Assembly (NCBI GenBank): GCA_949840465.1
Contig: CATKXE010000025.1
Location: 1-37,508, forward strand
Direction of reading: 5' to 3'
Source of the DNA: an uncultured Lachnospiraceae bacterium
Lineage (GTDB): Bacteria; Bacillota; Clostridia; Lachnospirales; Lachnospiraceae
DNA length: 37,508 bases
Part shown: piece after piece, positions 25,468 to 33,717 of the stretch
How the letters are laid out: each line of letters opens with the position of its first letter
How positions within the stretch are numbered: position 1 is the stretch's first letter
Position numbers and translations under genes: made by a program
The notes under the pieces: model-generated
Told to the model about the DNA's origin: nothing
Seen by the model: only the letters and a program-made list of their open reading frames with translations
Databases searched by the model: none

Positions 25468-26385
25468 TCAACCGAAATTAATTGCAAGCTTCGCAAAGAA
25501 GTCTTCCAGCGTCAGCCTTGCATCCAGATATTGATACACCCGGATCTCCCGGTTGTCCTTCCCGTGAATATAAGTCATGTCTTCCGCAATCCCCGGCGCA
25601 GGCACAAGGTCATAGCTCACCTTCTCCAGTTCCTCCATGAGAACCGCAATGGTTCCCTGATCCCCCAGTCCCCAGATTTCCCCGTGGGGCCATTCCATCT
25701 CATATTTTGCCGCAAACTGGTTGAACTCCACCATCTGACGGAAAAGGTACTCCCCGATCTTTCCGCAGGGACGGACTTTAAGCTGTAGTTCCGCAAGGGA
25801 GACTGCCATCACTTTATACAGACTCTTGGGTACCTGCCAGAGCGGAACTTTGGAAGAAAAGAGTACATTTGCAGCGTGTACGTCCATCATCAGGTTAAAC
25901 TCAAATCCACCCTCAGGGTAATCCCCGCCCCCAATCCAAATCACCGTCATGCGGTCCGCGATCTCCGGCTTCATAAGGAGAGCACAGGCTACGTCAGTCA
26001 CCGCACCCTGACAGGCTACATACAGAGGACGTTGATCTTCCTTCATGGCCTCTTCGATGATAAATCTTGCCCCTTCGGAATCAATGGGCGTCTCCTCATC
26101 CTTCATTCCTGTGGCCGCTCCCATAAGCACCGGATACTTTCCTTCCAGATCCATCAGTTCCAGTACTTTTAAAATCTCGTCATAGCTTGCCTTTGCAGTC
26201 CCTTCCTCCCCATAGGTCTGGGGATTTTTCCAGAAATGCCCTGCCACAATCCCCTTTACGTCAAATCGGGGCGTCATCAGGTGATGTGCCACCGCGAACT
26301 GGTCGTCCGCTTCATTTTTGCAGTCCGTATGCACGATCATACGCACTTTCTTGTTTTCCGGTACTACATACTCATAATTCCACAT
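25468..26385 (-). CDS. Nucleoside hydrolase-like protein
   Basis: A 305-residue protein of the inosine-uridine nucleoside hydrolase fold, which cleaves N-glycosidic bonds of nucleosides using a Ca2+ bound by an Asp cluster. The N-terminal metal motif reads HTDCKNEADDQFAVAH (D21, D27, D28). Its spacing is longer than the classical DTDPGxDD and resembles the DUF1593 relatives. Later segments ACQGAVTDVACALL, VIWIGGGDYPEGGFEFNLMMDVHAANVLF fit the family, including the Asn/Asp near the second metal site. The start at 26385 has AGGAGG ten bases upstream; 53 upstream codons of the open frame are not family-like. It follows the GPH symporter after 121 bases and probably acts on what that carrier imports. 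The substrate is unknown. Confidence 0.85.
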   Translation of the reverse strand: MWNYEYVVPENKKVRMIVHTDCKNEADDQFAVAHHLMTPRFDVKGIVAGHFWKNPQTYGEEGTAKASYDEILKVLELMDLEGKYPVLMGAATGMKDEETPIDSEGARFIIEEAMKEDQRPLYVACQGAVTDVACALLMKPEIADRMTVIWIGGGDYPEGGFEFNLMMDVHAANVLFSSKVPLWQVPKSLYKVMAVSLAELQLKVRPCGKIGEYLFRQMVEFNQFAAKYEMEWPHGEIWGLGDQGTIAVLMEELEKVSYDLVPAPGIAEDMTYIHGKDNREIRVYQYLDARLTLEDFFAKLAINFG

Positions 26386-26506
26386 AACTCCATCTCCTCC
26401 TGTCATTATTTTCTGCCCCTTATCTTTTGCAGAAACCGCACGCCGTGCGTCATAGCGGCGCAGGGGCTGATATCCCGCCTGATACATACGCCATATTCTG
26501 CCATAC

Positions 26507-27943
26507 TTATTTTGTTTTCTTCTGACGCTTATCCAGATCCGCACGGATTTCCGGATATTTCTTATCCAGATCGTATGGAATCAATACAACGATCGCTAAA
26601 ATGGTAGAAACCAGAGATAATCCTCCGAATGCAAAGTTGATTGCAGTCTGTGTCTTTGGGAACATCTCTGTAAGATTCTGTCCTGCCTTTAACGCCGCAT
26701 CCATAGCCTCCGAATCATAGGCGCCCCAGACAAGGAGTGCGGATACGATCGCGGATGCGGATGCACTGGAAAGTTTGTTTGCAAAACCTGAAATAGCATT
26801 CTGCGTACCTGCAAGGCTTCTCCCACATTTCCATTCTGTATAGTCGTAGATATCCGGCATCATAGAAAAGAACATACTGGAACGGAATCCAAACCCAAGT
26901 CCAATTAAAGCCAGAGCCATTGTAGCGATCGTGCCGTTTGAAGTAAAGAACAAAATCGCATAACCGATCACATCCACAATCGCGCCAAACTGCATCAGCT
27001 TTACCTTATGTATCCCGCGCCCGTTCAGGTACGCCGCCAGGATCATAGTCGGGATCGCAAGGATCGTAAGCAGCGACAGTGCAATCGGCATAGAACTTTC
27101 ATCGCATACGATATAATTGTAGTAATACTGCATTGCCCCGTACATTCCCAGATAACCTAAAAACAGAAAGAATACCAACAGCAGCAGCATCAGATAATAT
27201 TTGTTCTTGAAGGCATCCCCAAGATCCTGCAGAAAAGAAGATTTTTCAGTCCTCTTTGTGGGCGGGTTGATTTCTGCAGTATTAAATACACACAGGCACA
27301 TGATCACGATTACCATCAGGCCAAGCACAATATTGGTATTCCGATAACCTGCCGCCAATTCAGCCCCTGTCGCATCCGATGAACCCGCGAAATAGTATAC
27401 CATCGGAATCACGAACAACGAAGAGGTCAGTGAACCAAGGTTTGCAAATACCGTACGTGTTGTAGCAATCTTCGTACGTTCCGTCGGGGACGGGGACAAG
27501 GCGGAAACAATCGGCGCCATGGGGATATTCACCAGCGTATAGCCAAATGAGAAAACGACATAGGTCACATAAGCCCAGGCCAGCTTTGCCCCTGCGCTCC
27601 ATCCTGTCGGAACAGAGAACAGCAGAACCATTCCCACTGCCAGCACCGGCGCTCCACCCAGCATCCACGGACGGTAACGCCCCATTTTTGTATCTGTATG
27701 GTCGATCATTGCGCCGACCATATAATCGGTAAACGCATCAATAAACTTTGTGATAACGAACATAAATCCAACTGCCGAAGCGCTGATGCCCGCGCAGTTT
27801 GTATAGTAAAACAGAAGGTATGTATTTGCCAGCAGATAGGCAAGATTGCACGCATAATCGCTGATGCCGAATCCGATACGCTGTCTCCATTTAAAAACCG
27901 TTGACTGATAATAACCTGCTTCATGTTTTAATGTTTGCATCAT
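26507..27943 (-). CDS. GPH-family sugar or nucleoside:cation symporter
   Basis: A 478-residue membrane carrier of the glycoside-pentoside-hexuronide group of MFS, with 12 TM helices. The family segment FGISDYACNLAYLLANTYLLFYYTNCAGIS is followed by the conserved FIDAFTDYMVGAMIDHTDTKMGRYRPWML loop (Asp pairs and RxRPW) after TM2. It couples uptake to Na+ or H+. The ATG at 27943 has GAGGAG five bases upstream. It is first in a pair with a nucleoside hydrolase-like gene and is preceded by a 268-base control region and an AraC gene on the same strand. This context suggests import of a nucleoside or other N-glycoside. Confidence 0.93.
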   Translation of the reverse strand: MMQTLKHEAGYYQSTVFKWRQRIGFGISDYACNLAYLLANTYLLFYYTNCAGISASAVGFMFVITKFIDAFTDYMVGAMIDHTDTKMGRYRPWMLGGAPVLAVGMVLLFSVPTGWSAGAKLAWAYVTYVVFSFGYTLVNIPMAPIVSALSPSPTERTKIATTRTVFANLGSLTSSLFVIPMVYYFAGSSDATGAELAAGYRNTNIVLGLMVIVIMCLCVFNTAEINPPTKRTEKSSFLQDLGDAFKNKYYLMLLLLVFFLFLGYLGMYGAMQYYYNYIVCDESSMPIALSLLTILAIPTMILAAYLNGRGIHKVKLMQFGAIVDVIGYAILFFTSNGTIATMALALIGLGFGFRSSMFFSMMPDIYDYTEWKCGRSLAGTQNAISGFANKLSSASASAIVSALLVWGAYDSEAMDAALKAGQNLTEMFPKTQTAINFAFGGLSLVSTILAIVVLIPYDLDKKYPEIRADLDKRQKKTK

Positions 27944-28065
27944 AATCTCTCCTCTTCCTTTTTGACTTGTTGAAAAGAATTTCCTGCCCGGCAGTATCCA
28001 GGGATTCCCGGCAGCATGCGGCCTGCTTTTGCCTGATTTTCTCCCGCCAAAAACATCGGATGCTG

Positions 28066-28104
28066 AAAACGCGTTTTTTAATCACTTGTGATAGTGGTAT
28101 TATA
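28066..28104 (-). promoter_or_regulatory. Symporter promoter -10 with two downstream palindromes
   Basis: On the minus strand TATAAT (28099-28104) has no good -35, as in activator-dependent promoters. Immediately downstream lie ATCACTTGTGAT (28081-28092) and the perfect CG-centred palindrome AAAACGCGTTTT (28066-28077), the latter of LacI/CcpA-operator style. Upstream, ACATCTTTT is repeated at 28159 and 28196, possible AraC half-sites. This accounts for most of the gap 27944-28211. Confidence 0.5.
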
Positions 28105-28211
28105 ATGTCTTCTCCGCGTCTTCTATATCATTCTTTTAATATTTTTATCAAAATACAAACATCTTTTCATGTCGTTTTTTTAACAGTCTACTTGTACATC
28201 TTTTTAACCCT

Positions 28212-29420
28212 TTATGTGAACGTTACGGGTTGAGAACGGAACTCCTTCTCTTTGTATCTGTCCCGGTACTGCTTAGGAGTCATGTTCATATATTTTTTGA
28301 ACGCATTACCAAAATGGCTCTGGGAATGGAAACACACATAATCACTGATCTCCGCAAGGCTTGCCTCCGAATATTTCAAAAGGTTTGCCGCACGCTCCAC
28401 GCGGAATTTGCGGATATACTCCTGAATACTGATATCCATCTCCTTATGAAACACCCGGGAGAGATGTCCCGGACTGATTCCTATGCCCTCTGCAATATCT
28501 TCCAGATAAATTTTACGGTTGTAATTTTTATAAATATAGTCCTTACATTGTTCTGTGTAACCGGAAACCGTTTTTTCCGCCTTTATATCCGCTACCAGCT
28601 TCGCAAATTCATACAATGCCCTCCGGCAATATTCCTCCAGTTCCTCCGTCTTTGTGCATTGGTCGATCCTGTTGATAAAGATATCGCTAAGACGGTATGC
28701 TTTTGCGGGCGATACCCCGCCCTGGATCGCCTCTCTTGTTGCAACGGTTACCACGGTCACAGCCAGATTCCTGTAATGATTCTGTTTCTTACCAGAGAGG
28801 ACGCCTGCGCTGCTCAAAAGCGCGCCCGCTCTCCGCCTTGCTTCTGCGGGACGTCCCTGGGCAACGGCTTCCATCACATAGCGTTCCTCCTGATAGGTGT
28901 GATGGTACATGTCGTCGTCCAATTTCCGCATTTCCAGAATAATATCATCCTTTTCCACCTCTGTCTCCGCAATCTCCGCCAATGCATTTGCTTTCAGGAT
29001 ATCCTCTGTCTCCAGAGAAATACCGTTTTCTATTTCATTGAGTACTGCCGTAAATGTCAGGATGCGTAAGAGGGAAGTTCTGACCGGATGCCTTCTCTCC
29101 TTTCCGGGAAGGCCGTAATTCTCATAAAAACGGCGGAGACCTGTATATCCCAGTTCCTCCGTACAGACCGGTCCGGTCAGATAATAGCCGCCTTTCGCTT
29201 CCATGCAGGCAAAGATCACATGGTTTTCATCCCGATAGACAACCGGAGTTTCCTGACATCCGCACTTTTCCACCAACAGCTCCACCAGAAACGGCGCACA
29301 GACAAAGGGGCTTTCTTCCTCCAAAAATGCCCCCGAGCCTTTAGGAACACATTTTCCGCCCTCCATGAAAAAAATCGGGATTCCCCAGAGCCGTTCTATC
29401 TTTTCCATTAATTGAGACAC
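28212..29420 (-). CDS. AraC-family transcriptional regulator
   Basis: A 402-residue regulator with a C-terminal AraC/XylS DNA-binding domain (about 295-395): two helix-turn-helix motifs, IYLEDIAEGIGISPGHLSRVFHKEMDISIQEYI and ASLAEISDYVCFHSQSHFGNAFKKYMNMTPKQYR. The ~290-residue N-terminal part lacks a cupin and contains helical segments typical of clostridial YesN-like regulators; the effector is not evident. The start is GTG at 29420 with AGGAGG seven bases upstream; the ATG four codons later is too far from that site. It lies just upstream of the GPH symporter pair, its most likely target, and downstream of the dehydratase operon, which makes dehydratase control a weaker possibility. Confidence 0.92.
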   Translation of the reverse strand: MSQLMEKIERLWGIPIFFMEGGKCVPKGSGAFLEEESPFVCAPFLVELLVEKCGCQETPVVYRDENHVIFACMEAKGGYYLTGPVCTEELGYTGLRRFYENYGLPGKERRHPVRTSLLRILTFTAVLNEIENGISLETEDILKANALAEIAETEVEKDDIILEMRKLDDDMYHHTYQEERYVMEAVAQGRPAEARRRAGALLSSAGVLSGKKQNHYRNLAVTVVTVATREAIQGGVSPAKAYRLSDIFINRIDQCTKTEELEEYCRRALYEFAKLVADIKAEKTVSGYTEQCKDYIYKNYNRKIYLEDIAEGIGISPGHLSRVFHKEMDISIQEYIRKFRVERAANLLKYSEASLAEISDYVCFHSQSHFGNAFKKYMNMTPKQYRDRYKEKEFRSQPVTFT

Positions 29421-29445
29421 CGTTCCCCCTCCTCTTTTGATCCTT

Positions 29446-29483
29446 AAATAAAAAGCGGCGCCGTCTCGATTACAGCGCCGCTT
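29446..29483 (-). terminator. Terminator between pduO and the AraC gene
   Basis: Stem AAGCGGCGC / GCGCCGCTT (29453-29483), followed on the minus strand by TTTTTATTT. A second GC-rich hairpin lies upstream near 29505-29530. Both sit in the 162-base gap after pduO. Confidence 0.75.
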
Positions 29484-29582
29484 CTTCCTGTTTTCTCCTT
29501 AAGGCAAAGCCCCCGCGGCAAGCCGGCGGGGCGTCAGATTTCCTGCGCAAAATATCCATTTCTTCGCCTGAGGGGCAGAATC

Positions 29583-30155
29583 CTATCCATCATGCCGGAA
29601 TCCCTTCATCAGCCCTTTGAGTACTTCCTGCCGAATCCCTTCTTCCGTCCGGCTGAACGCCTGATAATCCGCATAGCGCGCCGCCACATAGAGATAATCC
29701 GACAGCCTGTTCATATACTGCATGGCTCTTGAGTCCGCCCCATAATTCTGCGAAACCTTACGGAAACGCCGTTCCGCCCGCCTTGCTACTGCCCGTGCAA
29801 CATCCAGCCTTGCGGACTGCTCACAGCCTCCATACAGTACAAATTCTTTTGCCCTTGGGAACTGTGCCTCCATGGAATCAATCCCCTCTTCCAGAGACAG
29901 GATCTCTTCCTTCGTAACATGGTATGCAGTATTGCGCGGGTCGGCAATGCCTGACATAATCTTCATCAATTCCTTCTGCCTGCGCGAAAGCGCATCCCGA
30001 AGCGGCGGCACGGCGATGACTTTCGCCAGACCGATCATACTGTTGAGTTCGTCGATCGTTCCCACCAGTTCTATACGGTCATCCGACTTAGGTATACGAA
30101 CTCCGTTCATCAGCGAGGTTTTTCCGCCGTCCCCTTGTTTTGTATAAATATCCAT
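29583..30155 (-). CDS. pduO: PduO-type cob(I)alamin adenosyltransferase
   Basis: This enzyme transfers the adenosyl group of ATP to cob(I)alamin to give adenosylcobalamin, the cofactor of the dehydratase encoded upstream. The 190-residue protein starts MDIYTKQGDGGKTSLMNG, the ATP-binding signature of the PduO family. It contains ELVGTIDELNSMIG, the arginine-rich ARAVARRAERRF and the trimer-interface YMNRLSDYLYVAAR. The ATG at 30155 has AAGGGG six bases upstream; the open frame extends 30 unrelated codons further. It is the last gene of the dehydratase operon, 89 bases after ddrB, and is followed by a terminator. Confidence 0.94.
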   Translation of the reverse strand: MDIYTKQGDGGKTSLMNGVRIPKSDDRIELVGTIDELNSMIGLAKVIAVPPLRDALSRRQKELMKIMSGIADPRNTAYHVTKEEILSLEEGIDSMEAQFPRAKEFVLYGGCEQSARLDVARAVARRAERRFRKVSQNYGADSRAMQYMNRLSDYLYVAARYADYQAFSRTEEGIRQEVLKGLMKGFRHDG

Positions 30156-30244
30156 AGCTATCCCCTTATTGAATGCCTGTTTTTGGCTTCGCGGCTTCTT
30201 TGATTCTCCGAGTATTCCTGATCTTTCGTCTATTTGCACGTACA

Positions 30245-30574
30245 CTATTTAAATGCCTGTTTTTTGACAGCCCGTGCGCTGTCCGCCCCCAGTTTCCGGC
30301 TCTGCTCTCTGGCTGGATTCTGGCAGCGTTCCACGTTCCTCCCTTTTTCCAGTCCCCTCATCTGAAATGCAGCTGTCGTCCGGCAGATACCGATTCCCGA
30401 ACCTGGCATGGAATCATTGGCCGCCTGCCATGCCAACAGGTCTATATCCTCTTCGTCCTGTTCCGTCACTTCAAAAAATACCCCTTCTTCTTCAATACCG
30501 GCACAAATTTCCTTCAAAATCCGGCTGTCTGCCTGACAGGTATAGATAAAAATGGATGGTTTCTTGATGATCAT
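30245..30574 (-). CDS. ddrB: Diol/glycerol dehydratase reactivase small subunit
   Basis: Small subunit (PduH/DdrB type, 109 residues) of the reactivating factor that removes damaged cobalamin from the inactivated dehydratase. It shows the PSIFIYTCQADSRILKEICAGIEEEGVFFEV opening, then DLLAWQAANDSMPGSGIGI, a segment recognisable from the family, where the protein imitates the medium dehydratase subunit. Its ATG overlaps the stop of the large reactivase gene by four bases (ATGA), so the subunits are probably made in ratio. It is slightly short compared with typical PduH (about 115-125 residues). Confidence 0.9.
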   Translation of the reverse strand: MIIKKPSIFIYTCQADSRILKEICAGIEEEGVFFEVTEQDEEDIDLLAWQAANDSMPGSGIGICRTTAAFQMRGLEKGRNVERCQNPAREQSRKLGADSARAVKKQAFK

Positions 30575-32466
30575 TTTTTTTCTCCTACATAAGACAATAC
30601 CAGTCCGGTGGCAACGGCGTTCCGAGGCCCCATACTCCCCCGAATGTTGCCCCGGCCGCAGACGATACGGTAAGAAGCAAACTCCTCCATGAGCATTTCC
30701 GGAATCTCAAAATCCTCCGCGGAGCCGCCTACCAGCACCACATTGGATATATTTTTTAAATTGTTTCCCGGGGCAACCCGCCTTAATGCCCGGAACGCAT
30801 TCGTAACAAATACCTTTCTTTTGGCCTCCTGACGGACCTGCACGATCTTCTCCATAGGAATATCCTGCTCAATCCGGATCAGCCCGTCCTCTGCAAGAAG
30901 CACAACGCGTCCATAAAAGCGCGGATCAATGGATTCTTCCACGAAGCTCATCTGCCCGTTTTCCATACGCATATGGTATAAACTCTCTACCTTTGCCAGA
31001 GGGTATTTCTTGATCTGCTCTGCAATATGGCGGTCTCCCAGCCCCAGCTCAGTCTCGATAAGCATGGAAACCAGTTCGCCCGCCCCGGCCTGATGCGTCA
31101 TCGTTACGTTCCCGTCCTTTGAAATAAGCGCCGCATCTGTGGAGCCGCCTCCCATATCCAGAATTGCCAGAGGAAGCATGGTTCCGGGAGTAGTCAGCGC
31201 GCCTATGGCTGCCATAACCGCTTCCACACCGGCCACAGTTACCTCTGTATCCAATTCCATATGGAGCTGCGAGGCAATCTCCTGCATGGGAAGCTTCTGC
31301 GTCCTGACCATGGCGGCGATCCCCACTGCTTTTTCCAGACACGTTTCTCCGGCAAGCGCACCGGAAACAAGAACCGGCGCCAGCGTATCCACAGCCAGAA
31401 TATCGGTAATTCGAATATCCGCCCCTTCGGATTTATCCAACTCGCCCATTCCACGCCTGATGCGGGAAAGCATATTGCCCACATTGGTGTCAGGCTGGCC
31501 GCTGATATCCTGAATCGCCCCGGCTTCCTCCAACGCCTGCATAATCCGGTCGGCGCCCTCGTCCAGATTGACGGAGGATACACGCCTGCCCGGAGCGGCA
31601 GGATAGGGTTCCCCTGACGGCGCGGCCAAACCCTGCGCATAGCCAGAAGCCCCTGCTAAACCCGCCGTGTGGAAATAGATCTCCCCTGCAGGAAGTACGT
31701 TCTCCCGCACGTTGCCGCCGGGCGTCTTCAGTACTACGGCGCTTCGCTTCCCGATCAGGCTTTTGGCAATCGGCGTAATGGTGCGCGTCTCCTCTGCATT
31801 CAATCCTAAAAGGGTGGCGATCCCGTAAGGATTGGACAGCATCCGCACAGCCTGCCCCGGAAGCGCAACCTCAATAGCCGCCATCACCCCGTCCGGCAGC
31901 TTGTGGATCTGTGCCACCTCGTCGATAATGGGAATTTTTTTCTGGAGACGGTTTTCTACCAAGACCGCCTCGTCTGCCTGCAGGATCAGCCCGGTAATTG
32001 TAATCCGGCTTGATGCTGCATTTATCAATCCTGCAACCTCTTCATAGGAATGCGCAGAAGATGCGGCCACAATGTAGGAGATGCCCTGTTCCGCATACGT
32101 AAGGTTTTCAATCAGAAGAAGCTTCCCCACCGCCTGCCCTGCGCCTGCCGGGGTAGAAGGGTTATGCCCGATCATGGAAGAATCCGTGATAATCGTCTCC
32201 GTCAGCGTCTCCATAGCGGTGTCCCCGATTACAGGCGCCGCCTCATTCAGCCGGATCAACGAAAGGTCGTCCGTCTGCCGTCCAATGCTTTCCATGGCCT
32301 GTTTCAATGCGGTGCGGATCCCATGGACATTTGCCAGGGTTCCCTTGGTGCCTGTAGTCCTGCAGGAAGCACTGGCCAGAAAATGGATATGGCCGTCTCT
32401 GCCTGCTTCGCCGATACAGACTTCTGTTGTTGAATTGCCGATGTCAACTCCGGCGATATAACTCAT
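30571..32466 (-). CDS. ddrA: Diol/glycerol dehydratase reactivase large subunit
   Basis: Large subunit (PduG/DdrA type, about 631 residues), an actin/Hsp70-fold ATPase that swaps cobalamin lacking its adenine part for fresh cofactor on the dehydratase. It starts MSYIAGVDIGNSTTEV, the phosphate-1 loop of the fold, and contains LPLAILDMGGGSTDAALI (phosphate-2) and NVVLVGGSAEDFEIPEML. I start it at 32466, with GGAG six bases upstream; an ATG four codons earlier (32478) is an alternative. It lies 119 bases after the small dehydratase subunit and is coupled to ddrB. Confidence 0.94.
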   Translation of the reverse strand: MSYIAGVDIGNSTTEVCIGEAGRDGHIHFLASASCRTTGTKGTLANVHGIRTALKQAMESIGRQTDDLSLIRLNEAAPVIGDTAMETLTETIITDSSMIGHNPSTPAGAGQAVGKLLLIENLTYAEQGISYIVAASSAHSYEEVAGLINAASSRITITGLILQADEAVLVENRLQKKIPIIDEVAQIHKLPDGVMAAIEVALPGQAVRMLSNPYGIATLLGLNAEETRTITPIAKSLIGKRSAVVLKTPGGNVRENVLPAGEIYFHTAGLAGASGYAQGLAAPSGEPYPAAPGRRVSSVNLDEGADRIMQALEEAGAIQDISGQPDTNVGNMLSRIRRGMGELDKSEGADIRITDILAVDTLAPVLVSGALAGETCLEKAVGIAAMVRTQKLPMQEIASQLHMELDTEVTVAGVEAVMAAIGALTTPGTMLPLAILDMGGGSTDAALISKDGNVTMTHQAGAGELVSMLIETELGLGDRHIAEQIKKYPLAKVESLYHMRMENGQMSFVEESIDPRFYGRVVLLAEDGLIRIEQDIPMEKIVQVRQEAKRKVFVTNAFRALRRVAPGNNLKNISNVVLVGGSAEDFEIPEMLMEEFASYRIVCGRGNIRGSMGPRNAVATGLVLSYVGEKK

Positions 32467-32585
32467 AATACTCTCCATTCTTCCGCCAGAACAGCGGTAC
32501 AAACTATCGTAAAAACAGGAGGCCGTGCAGGAACACAAAATCCGTTCAGACTCTCTTTGCATCCACACAGCCGCCGGGGGGCTTT

Positions 32586-32978
32586 CTATAATAAAATCCC
32601 TCTCTTCTCATACACCTCCGCTGCCTCCATCACCAGCTTCGCACAATTTCTTGCCTGGTACTTCTCCAGCAGCTCCTGCGCCATCAGAACCAGCTCCAGC
32701 TTCGTGGAACGGTTGGGCCGCAGCTTATCATACATTTTCAGGATCACGTCGTCCGGCACGTCGACCAGTTCCGCCGCCCTTTCAAAATTCTTTTCCATGG
32801 GGTCATTGCCGGCTTCCTTCGCCACCTGCCCCTGAGCCTGTAACGTCTCTCTGGAAATTTTAATATCATCCGCCGCCACATGATTTTTCATCACCTCGTC
32901 CAGCGTAATCTCACTGAGTTTTTTTCCTGTCCTGGAAGCAATCCGTTCCCTTTCATGTTCACCTAATGGATACTGCAT
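32586..32978 (-). CDS. pduE: B12-dependent diol/glycerol dehydratase small subunit
   Basis: Gamma subunit (130 residues) of the adenosylcobalamin-dependent dehydratase, which converts 1,2-propanediol to propionaldehyde or glycerol to 3-hydroxypropionaldehyde. The core ISRETLQAQGQVAKEAGNDPMEKNFERAAELVDVPDD and LRPNRSTKLELVLMAQELLEKYQA are diagnostic. It is shorter than Salmonella PduE (173 residues) and starts directly with the core (MQYPLGEHERERIASRTGKKL), lacking the N-terminal extension that targets PduE to a microcompartment. The ATG has GGGAGGG seven bases upstream, within the end of pduD; the gap is three bases. Confidence 0.94.
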   Translation of the reverse strand: MQYPLGEHERERIASRTGKKLSEITLDEVMKNHVAADDIKISRETLQAQGQVAKEAGNDPMEKNFERAAELVDVPDDVILKMYDKLRPNRSTKLELVLMAQELLEKYQARNCAKLVMEAAEVYEKRGILL

Positions 32979-32981
32979 CTT

Positions 32982-33701
32982 TTATCCCTCCCACTCAATC
33001 TTTCCAACTTCCGGGTCAAGCTGCTCGGTCTCCGCAATATGCATGAGCGCGGCCTTGACCTGATACTTTGGGCGGGACATGGGATCGTTCTCCGACGGCA
33101 CGGGAACAACCTGTTCACCCTTGACGTATTTTGCAGCGTTCTTTCCGATATGGCGGTATGTCTCCAGGGTCATCAGAGGCGCTTGCGGAAACAGTTCCAG
33201 ATTGGAAAGCGGATACAGGTCCTTCTGGTGAATCACCGTAGTCCCTTTGGACTGTATGCCGATGCCGATCCCGGAGCCGGAGATTTTCGCCGCCTCCAGC
33301 GCCATGAAGCACACATCCGAGGTGTCCAGGATCTTCACGACCCGGGGAACCATGCCCTCTTCCTCGATACCTGCCTTCATATTCTTTAACACATCATCCA
33401 GCGGAATGCCGCAGATGGTCTTTTTGATCTCCCTCTGAAATGCAGCGCCTACGCCTATGACGACTTCCTTCGGATCCTGGCCCTGGCGCGCCCTCGGATA
33501 ATCCGCATAGGATGTTTTGACCGGATTGATACGGTCTCTCCCGGCGAAGGACGCCGCCTTTGCCGCGCCTGCCGGATCCGTACCTGCAAAAGACGCCTGC
33601 CCCGCGCTTTTGTGATGCCCGGAAGAGGTTTTTGTACTGCCTTTCATCTCTGCAAGGACGGCATCGGTCACCTGTCTGACCAGTTCTTCAGTAATCTGCA
33701 T
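32982..33701 (-). CDS. pduD: B12-dependent diol/glycerol dehydratase medium subunit
   Basis: Beta subunit (239 residues), which helps bind cobalamin. The core begins at about residue 75 with [21 protein letters not shown] and includes [45 protein letters not shown], nearly identical in pattern to PduD. The N-terminus [20 protein letters not shown] resembles the microcompartment encapsulation helix of Salmonella PduD. It is joined to the core by a Gly/Ala/Ser/Lys-rich linker (about 21-70). The ATG has AAGGGGG eight bases upstream; pduC ends 16 bases before. Confidence 0.95.
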   Translation of the reverse strand: MQITEELVRQVTDAVLAEMKGSTKTSSGHHKSAGQASFAGTDPAGAAKAASFAGRDRINPVKTSYADYPRARQGQDPKEVVIGVGAAFQREIKKTICGIPLDDVLKNMKAGIEEEGMVPRVVKILDTSDVCFMALEAAKISGSGIGIGIQSKGTTVIHQKDLYPLSNLELFPQAPLMTLETYRHIGKNAAKYVKGEQVVPVPSENDPMSRPKYQVKAALMHIAETEQLDPEVGKIEWEG

Positions 33702-33717
33702 GATATAAGCCCCCTTT

